From: Romanomermis culicivorax
Taxonomy: Eukaryota; Nematoda; Enoplea; Mermithida; Mermithidae
NCBI GenBank assembly: GCA_963922205.1
Contig: CAWUHX010000509.1
Span: 1-64,000 of the forward strand
DNA length: 64,000 nt
Direction: 5' to 3'
Both the position numbers and the translations under genes were made by a program. Every line of letters begins with the position of its first letter. Position 1 is the stretch's first letter. Below are positions 57,101 through 64,000 of this stretch, piece after piece. Below the pieces are notes generated by a model. It did not search any database, had not been told where the DNA came from, and saw only the letters and a list, made by a program, of their open reading frames with translations.

Positions 57101-57780
57101 ACATAAAATTACTCACAAAGCATTGGCAGGAGTCAAAATTCGTAATTTTTGAAAATTGAAAAAAATTCAATGCCGTCACACCATTCATCTTGATTACAAA
57201 TGATGAGATATAAAAATCTTTAAAAATACGAGATAAGCTATGCTGACTGAAACCTTCGTTAAATCAAGGGGGACATATTCTTTGATAAATCATTAAAAAC
57301 TTTATTGGATTTCTTGATAAATTGCCGTCGAGCACAGTAGAAAATCATACAAAGATTATTCCATGCAGTGAAAAAACATGGCAAATCCAAAAATTTGAAT
57401 TTGAGCATCATAGCTCAATTCTTTTCAAAAAGATCTACCGCAAATTTGCCATGAAAATTGAAAAAAAAATTAATGGTTAGTGACTTAGTTTCATCCATAC
57501 CTTTCTTCCAATTTTGCCTTTGAGATACGTTGTCGACTTCCGCAGAGCTTTCAGGGAAAAATCGCGATGCTAATCTACCTGCCAGGTGAACCATGCAGGC
57601 CTGTCGATTATCATCAATAATGATCACGTGCGAAAAAACAATATCTGAAATCATAGTTGCATAAAAGAATTAGATCATAGTACAAACGAAAGTTTTAAAA
57701 TACCTCGTAAGGCGGGAGCAAAACGTTTGGATATTCTTAAGTCACATGGTCCTTTTTGCGGTACATTACTCCTCGCCGAA
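54153..57780 (-). CDS. EnSpm partner protein of unknown function, spliced
   Basis: Six minus-strand exons join with matching phases and no stop: 57644-57501, 56234-56061, 55949-55654, 55573-55315, 55230-55035 and 54378-54153; a further first exon ending at 57704 is likely. Every intron is GT-AG. The product of roughly 450 residues begins near a VFSHVIIIDDNRQACMVHLAG segment, has an acidic stretch, a helical region of coiled-coil type (KLDMLLHHQKKFEDDVTAMLRSL), a compact domain with KLGIAFCRLVWGDRNMRHW, then Trp-rich and basic C-terminal parts (IKKRSPLHKAAKKYA). I do not recognise the family. EnSpm elements often carry a second, DNA-binding or regulatory protein; that role is an inference from position. 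Unlike its transposase neighbour it shows no visible lesion. Confidence 0.72.
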
Positions 57781-58291
57781 AATTAATTCATTATTTAAAA
57801 TTCGACGCCGTAATCAAACAAGCATTAAAACGAAAATTGAGCTAAAAATGAAACTTTCTGACTGAAGATAATAACTATGTAAATATGTAATGCTAATAAC
57901 AACATAGAGCTCGTAAAAATATGACACGAAGGTACGACAAGGACATTCAGAACGAGTCATGTTATTATTGCAGGCAACTGGAGCCTTCTTTTACCGGCCA
58001 AGTCAGGTAAAGAAAATATATGCAACAATAACCTCAAAACGTCCAAAACACAACTGGCCATAATATTACGTACAAGGTGCATACCACAATAATTTTGAAC
58101 AAGATTTCAAAATTGGCCGGTTTCCCACCCGTTTAGACAACATGGAGGATATGCCAACAACACACAGAAGGATATACAGAACATACCGTTTTTTAGATAG
58201 GACCAAAAATTTTCGTTGGCTCGCCTACTATTTTTTTACAATGAGGCTATATTTTTTACACAACAGTTGACGTTTAGACGCGTAAACAAGC

Positions 58292-58313
58292 CTCAGATCT
58301 TGCAAGATCTGAG
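58292..58313. promoter_or_regulatory. 22-bp perfect palindrome in the divergent intergenic region
   Basis: Half-site CTCAGATCTTG followed by its exact complement. It contains AGATCTTG/CAAGATCT, the core of the subterminal array words, and lies between the two divergently transcribed genes of the EnSpm element. It could be an autoregulatory binding site (inference). Confidence 0.45.
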
Positions 58314-58730
58314 AAAAGGCATAGGAGAAGTACTTTTAACCATATCATTTTCCATTTCTTAGTCAAATTGTGCTCTTCTGAACGAATGAGGTTGTGATTT
58401 TTTCATTCTACTTTTTGAGGTTTTTTTGATGGGTAATGACTTTAACATGGCCCATCTATGGCTATTTATTAGCCAAATCTTTTCAATAGTGATGTTCTTC
58501 TTTTTAACGTGTTTTTTTCTGTGATGAACGTGAAGGCGGACGACTTTTGTTTGTTTTTTATCCGTTTTGCTGCCATAATGTTTTTAATTTGAAATTTTCA
58601 AGGTTGTTGTTTTTTGGAAAATGTGGTTTTTTTCACGGCAATACGGTCGCTTGGCAATGCTGTGTTGTTATTACTTGTTAGATTTGAATCACTATATAAT
58701 TCGTTGAATATTATTCAGACGTGTAATTAT

Positions 58731-59662
58731 TAGGAATGTATCGGGTACTCGGACAAAATCGGTCCCAATGATTTTCCTGGCTCCCGTTCCGTCCTGGAGT
58801 CAAACTTTCGATTTTTTAGGACTCAGACTCGACGTTTTTCCGATTTTTCATTGGGCCTCCATCAGGTCCAATTTTTTTTGATTTTTTAAAACTTCTTATA
58901 CGCAAATGAACGTTTTTATCAAAAAAAAACGCTCAGTGCTCAAATTAGCTGATCAGAATTGATTAACTCAAATTCTTCAGAATTTGGCTTCAAAAACTTA
59001 TTTCAAGTCAGCTTTTCTATGTAAAGAAACATGATAAAATAATTGAAAATATAGCTTTGGTTCACGATCTAAAACATAGTGTATTCATACTTCATATTTA
59101 TAGGATATTTTCTAACTGTTATAAATTATACAAAAATTGTAACTTACCATGAAAACTTTCATTTTAATGCAAGACAACTGCTTCACTACTATAACACCGG
59201 CACGTTAAAGATTTTGCGTCAGGATAATGATTGCTCATATGTTGGATTTCTCAAAATAATATACTCGTTCATCAGATTGTGATACTAAGAACAATTCACA
59301 TTTTTACAACTTATGTAGTTTTGCGATGAATTTACAGGAATATTAGTAGTGCAAAACGGTTGATTTTACTGGTTGCAAAAAGATCTTTTGTGAACATGCA
59401 AAGCGGTTGGCAACAACCAACCTTCCAAAACAACGTCTGGGCTACGAGCAAACCAAACAACGAATATTTTAAAACCAACTAATCATGGTTTTATCAACGT
59501 AGCATACCATATACATATGTTTGCAATTTGCATATACACTTAAACAAGGTTCATAAAATTTTCATACATTACATGTACCTTTGAACTTTTAAACACTTTG
59601 TACAGGACCCGGACCAAAAAGCGGCCCGAAAAATTGGAAAATCTGGTCCCTATACATCCTTA
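58731..59662. mobile_element. 932-bp hAT-like MITE nested in the EnSpm element
   Basis: Begins TAGGAATGTATCGGG and ends with the inverse CCCTATACATCCTTA. Flanked by GTAATTAT (58723-58730) and GTAATTAC (59663-59670), an 8-bp duplication with one change. Both tips contain GGTCC/CGGACC words. It occupies the intergenic space between the two EnSpm genes and so inserted after the EnSpm element. No transposase inside. Confidence 0.75.
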
Positions 59663-60289
59663 GTAATTACTCGGCGTGTTCTTTAACTTTATTTGCACTA
59701 AAATTTATGTTTTTTAGGCTGCAATTATGAATATTAGTAATCCGTGCAGCAAGCACTGCAGGCCGCATAATAATTTGTTGCAGCTTTCAACTAAATTTTG
59801 TTCATTCAGTCAAAGAAATAAAAAGTGCCAATATGATTTTGAAATCGATGATTCACCATCCGGATCAGACTTTATGTTGTAGTGTGTTTTCCGCCAATTT
59901 TTTATCGTTTTGTCAAAGCGCGTTAGAGGTCCGCAGGTGGCAAGTGGAGAGAGCAACGCGGACCACCAGTAGCCATCTTACTGTAGCGCACGTTGGTACG
60001 CGTGCGCTGGTCTCTCTCAATTGTTATTATTAGTGTTATAATTTTGTATGTTTACTTACTAGTTGTGCGCCCCGTCGGCTACCACTTGTCTATACTCGCC
60101 ACCTCCCGCCACGCCTTTTGCCTTTTCTCTTGCTCCTGCGTGGGAGTTGATTTTGTTTTTATTCTTTTCGCCCGTCTTCGTTTTGTTCATCCTCGCCTTT
60201 CAATCTTGCGTAACAAGGGAGACAATTAAAGAAAGCAGATCTTTCTTTAATTGTTGGAGTAATTAGTGTTGGGGTTTAAGTACCAGTAA

Positions 60290-62818
60290 TTAGTTCATCG
60301 GGTAAACGTGGGCATGGGAAGCACATACATTAAGGACTCAACCTCGGAATCCCAATCCTGCTCAGGCCGCATCATCACCGCCCCATACAGACCAAGATAC
60401 AACATTTACTAACGAAGTTCCACGTGCTCCATCACCTGTTGCTGACGAACAACACAGTGTTTCGGATTTACATTCCGTTAAAAATACTGATTCAACTACA
60501 AATGATGATGATGATGACAACGACAGCATACAAGAAGAGTCGGTTCGAAATTTCTCCAGTGAACATGAGACGAGTGAGGACGATGAGATTGAACAAGAAG
60601 CTCTTTGGCTTTGTGATAAAATACGTTGCAAACTTTCGAAAGAAGATTTTGCTTGTCTTCTGTTATTCGTACAGCGCCGATTTAGAATCACGGATGTAGC
60701 CCTTACAGGGATATTAAAAATCTTCAAACTAGCCTTGCCTGAATCAAACTCAATTACCAACGCAAAATCGTTAATAAAATTAGCTGAAACAGTTCTAGTG
60801 GACAAAAATCAAGATTCGGCCAAAATTATTAAAATTTGTGAGGATTGTAAAACTGTGATTGTAAGCCAATGTAATTTACCAAATTGCGGCCTTCAAAATG
60901 TACCTCAGCTTGGCAATGAATTCATTACGCATAACGTTGAGAATCAAATAGCGAATATTTTAAGAACTCACGGCGCCGAAATATTTACTTATTGGTATGA
61001 AACGGGGGACGTTGATTTGCATACAGATATTGTTACCGGTGCTTACTATCGATCTATTTGTCGTCCAAACCCATCTGCCAACTCAATTTTGACAATTCAT
61101 TTGTTGCTGAATGCTGATGGAGCACGTTTGCGAAATAGCAGATCAGGATCATTGTGGCCTTTAGACGCTATAATTGTGGAGTTACTGCCTAAGTTGAGGT
61201 ACAGTTATGAAAATACTGTTTGTTTGGCAATGTGGTTGGGTAGAAAGAAGCCCGATTGGAATATTTTCTTAGCAGATTGTATAAAGGAACTCAAGAACCT
61301 TGGCGATGCTGGTTTTACTTTCAAAATTTCACTGACTGTTTTCCATTGTAAAGTAAAAGTCCTTGGTACAGTACTCGACCTACCAGCCAAGGCAAGTATT
61401 TGGAATGTGAAACAGTTCAATGGAAAATATGGATGCATGGACTGTTGCCACCCAGGTCATTCTGAAAATGGTTTACACCGATATTATCCTTTTGCGAATC
61501 ATATGCCGAAAGATTTTTCGTTTAACGAGATGGCTTGGGATAAAGTTGCTTCAGGACCTGACGTTGACTATTATGGAATAAGAAGCAAGCCCATGATTTC
61601 TACCTTAGCCAACCCAGGATTACAAAATCCAATCGATTTCATGCACCTTATGTATGAAGGCATAGCTCAAATATTTTTCAATGTTATGTTTGGACAGCCA
61701 AAAGACGAATGCGAAAAACGATGGCACATAAAACCCAGCCTTTTGAAAAATGTTGATTCTTATCTACGTTCCAGTCGTTGGCCACATTCTTTCAACGGAC
61801 TGTTGGTTTAGCTACAGATTTCAAGTCATGGAAAGCAACAGAGTCAAAAAATTTTTTATTATACGCTATGCTACCATCAACTGTTAGTATTTATGATTCA
61901 CAGGAAACAATTGATTTTTGGCATTATTTGGCCCTTTTATGTGAAATTTGTCGAATTTCTTCTGCGGATTTTGTCAATGGCAATGATATTGTTCTCTTGA
62001 AAAACCTGATAAAATCATTCCAACATTTATTTACAACTTTTTTCGCTGAGAAACGACAAACAATTAACGTGCACGCATTATCCCATGTGCCAAAGTACAT
62101 TGAACTGTATGGTCCAGTACAGGGTTACTCGGCTTTCGTATTTGAAGGCATATTGTCATTTTATTCTCGCTTAGTTACAAGTGCTCATGGATCGTTATCC
62201 CAAATTTCGAAAAGATACGTGATGGAGAAAGCAACGCGCAAGTAGGCACTCGAAAAATCAAAACAAAATACTGAGCTTGGTCAAACCATTGGTACTTTTT
62301 TTCAACGAAAATATCGAGAGCAACTGACTGTCATTAGGTCAAAATACACCTTATCATCTATCGAAAAAGAAATATTTTATGATATTGCTGGAGAAATTGC
62401 GACAGTGGTCGACTCAACAGCTGTATATTCTATGAATGGCGTAACTTTTATGGCTGAAACAAAAGCACATCTTTTGAACGTTTCAAACAATTTTATTATA
62501 TTGAAAAATTCACACCGCAGTGGATTATTGTATGGAAATGTTCAGTTAATTTTTTCATTTAACGAACAAATCTACGTCACTTACAAGCATATCGTCGTAT
62601 TGGAAACCAATATGGCAGAAATCGCGGCAAAACCTAGTAATGACGTATTACATAACTTGCTTTCTAAGAAACTTTACGGAAATTTTTGCTCAAAAGTGTC
62701 CCTTGAAAACACTATCGATATTTGCAAAGGCGATGACGTGGTTAATTTGTGTGTGTATATGCCCGTTAATGAAGACCACTATTTAGTCCCTATTTGTCAT
62801 AAATTTGAACATAACTGA
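60290..62818 (+). pseudogene. Tnp2-like EnSpm transposase, nearly intact
   Basis: A long plus-strand frame open from about 60290, with an acidic lead (NDDDDDNDSIQEE), then the conserved transposase body from 60735: NADGARLRNSRSGSLWPLDA, ENTVCLAMWLGRKKPDWNIF and a GCMDCCHPG Cys motif, then a NPIDFMHLMYEG phrase. These match the Tnp2 family, with its DG motif and SLWP segment. The frame shifts by one base near 61780-61800, continues to 62242, meets one TAG at 62243-62245, then stays open to TGA/TAA-free end at 62818. The C-terminal part begins ALEKSKQNTELG. Only two lesions separate it from a full-length protein of about 830 residues. The true start, possibly in an upstream exon, is not settled. 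Confidence 0.85.
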
Positions 62819-62924
62819 AATATGACTGCGCTTTTAAATTGTATTTTTGAGTACACTTAGTCGTTTGTTTTGGAATGAAGAAGTGTCATACCAGTTATTG
62901 CTCTTGTTAAAGCGAGTCACTGAT

Positions 62925-63320
62925 CTTACAAGATCTTATAAGAAAAGTAACAAATCAGCTATGTTATCTTAAAAATTATCTTATTATTTTTTTTGCATAT
63001 CCATGTTGTGAATCTTTGAGTACATTACCCTAAGATCTTACAAAATTTTGCTGATTCATGAAGAAATTTAAGAAAGATACAAGATATGTACATATTTTCT
63101 TTATCTTAGAAGATCTGATGTTGTTCTCCTCGTTTCTTATGATAGTACCTTTCTTATAAGATCTGTTGGAAGATCTTAACAAAACCAGTGCATTTCTTGC
63201 TGAACACCCTAAGATCTTATTGTATCCTCTCAAAATTTGATATCTTATAAGACCTTAAACACAAAATGCGGTTTTTCAAGATATGTTTAAAGATATTTTC
63301 ATATCTTAAGGAAAATCGTT
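62925..63320. repeat. right subterminal AAGATCTTA array
   Basis: Mirror of the left array: about a dozen words such as ACAAGATCTTATAAG, CTAAGATCTTAC and TTATAAGATCTG within 400 bases, ending about 55 bases before the right terminal repeat. Confidence 0.82.
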
Positions 63321-63377
63321 TATTCTTACGAAATTTTGTCAGAACTTGCAGGTGTTTTGTAAGATGGAGAATGCGGG

Positions 63378-64000
63378 AAATCTACGAATAGGAATTATTA
63401 TATTCATTGACTCAGCGCGAAGCGCCGAAAAATTTTGGCGTTTTCAGCCCCTAAAACGTCGAAAAATCAAGGAAATTTTATGTTTGACCAGCCAAAAATT
63501 TTGTGCCAATTGGCACAAACGCTCAAAATTTTTTGTGCCATTCCAAATTTTTTGTGCCAAAATCCATGTTTTGGCCCAAAAAAACACTGCTTGGGGAGTC
63601 AAATCTGCTGGGGGTCAGCAAGAATCTGCTTGGGTTGGGGTCAACCCCCCCCCCCCCCACGTGCATGTATGGCTGTAAGACCTCCAACTAGTGGGGGGGG
63701 GGGAATCCGAAATTTGGGAGAGGGGGTCGAAAAAAGCCGAAGATTTTCCCAAAAAAGGCCAAAAAACAACACTTGCAAATTTTTTTTTTAATTTTTTCCA
63801 AACTGGGGGGGGGGGTTGGGTGATGTTGGGTATATGGTTGGCCAAGTTGGGGGAGGGGGTTCCTCCCCCGCCAACTCCCCCCAAGTACAGGTATGTTTTC
63901 CAGCGTTCTAGAATCTCAAGATTCACAACAAATTTTTCGGCGCTAGGCGCCGTCGCCGAACAAGTTGTTCTTTTCACATTAACCTTCTCGTTTACTCTCA
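63378..64000. repeat. right half of the EnSpm target repeat and a G-rich MITE
   Basis: 63378-63560 continues the repeat cut at 53367 (TATTCATTGACTCAGCGCG, then GTGCCAATTGGCAC at 63503). 63676-63895 is a copy of the G-rich MITE seen at 19982 (GTAAGACCTCC at left, AAGTACAGGTAT at right). The last 100 bases contain another GGCGCTAGGCGCC hairpin. No gene. Confidence 0.72.

Larger units (their letters stand above)
53368..63377. mobile_element. 10 kb EnSpm/CACTA-like DNA transposon
   Basis: Inverted ends CCCGCATTGTTCGTCTTACA (left) and the complement of CCCGCATTCTCCATCTTACA (right), with AA outside both. Alignment with the paralogue at 51990 supports the insertion point. Subterminal arrays of AAGATCTTA words lie inside each end (53380-53700 and 62925-63320), a known habit of EnSpm elements, whose transposase binds such arrays. 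Two divergent genes fill the interior: a Tnp2-like transposase (plus, about 60290-62818) and a spliced partner (minus, about 57780-54153). The termini do not read CACTA; assignment rests on the transposase. Confidence 0.85.

Noticed and set aside
60362-60805. 147-codon minus frame, Ser-rich, opposite the transposase
   Set aside because: It is the antisense shadow of the acidic Asp/Glu/Ser lead and body of the Tnp2-like gene.

Overview
The window is eukaryotic, most likely from an invertebrate animal that I cannot name. It is AT-rich, its genes have short GT-AG introns whose phases match exactly, and most of it is transposable elements inside other elements. No prokaryotic operon, rRNA or tRNA was seen.

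Region 1 (1-16267): seven + strand exons of a host bZIP transcription factor of ATF2/CREB5 type (3885-5003 and 15309-16267). A 10.3 kb intron separates the upstream exons from the bZIP exons. That intron holds a 6.6 kb hAT transposon (5498-12080, 8-bp target duplication), which itself contains a foldback element and a decayed hAT transposase, followed by a second inverted-repeat element (12351-13980). Region 2 (16268-18939): small non-autonomous elements.

Region 3 (18940-44067): two nested Ty3-type LTR elements. Element 2 (+ strand, target duplication CAAA) is split inside its 5' LTR by element 1 (19064-35378, - strand, target duplication ACAT). Both are decayed relics, yet both show the same unusual order: gag with zinc knuckles, then an envelope-like secreted Cys-rich glycoprotein, then a transmembrane segment running directly into a retroviral-type protease, then RT, RNase H and integrase. 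Envelope genes normally lie after pol. Element 1 also has two tandem proteases and a 3.85 kb leader with an array of about eleven 66-bp hairpin units carrying compensatory stem changes and TGACGTCA-like cores.

Region 4 (44068-53367): small elements, a Merlin transposase split by a TA-flanked insert full of CTTGTGG-type repeats, a 934-bp element full of CCGCAA-type repeats, and a family of shared interspersed repeats.

Region 5 (53368-63377): a roughly 10 kb EnSpm/CACTA-like transposon with terminal inverted repeats and subterminal arrays of AAGATCTTA-like sites. It has two divergent genes: a Tnp2-like transposase (+, one frameshift and one stop) and a spliced partner protein of unknown function (-) whose six recognised exons join in frame without a stop. 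It sits in a repeat whose uninterrupted paralogue lies at about 51.5-52.2 kb. The last 600 bases are repeats.
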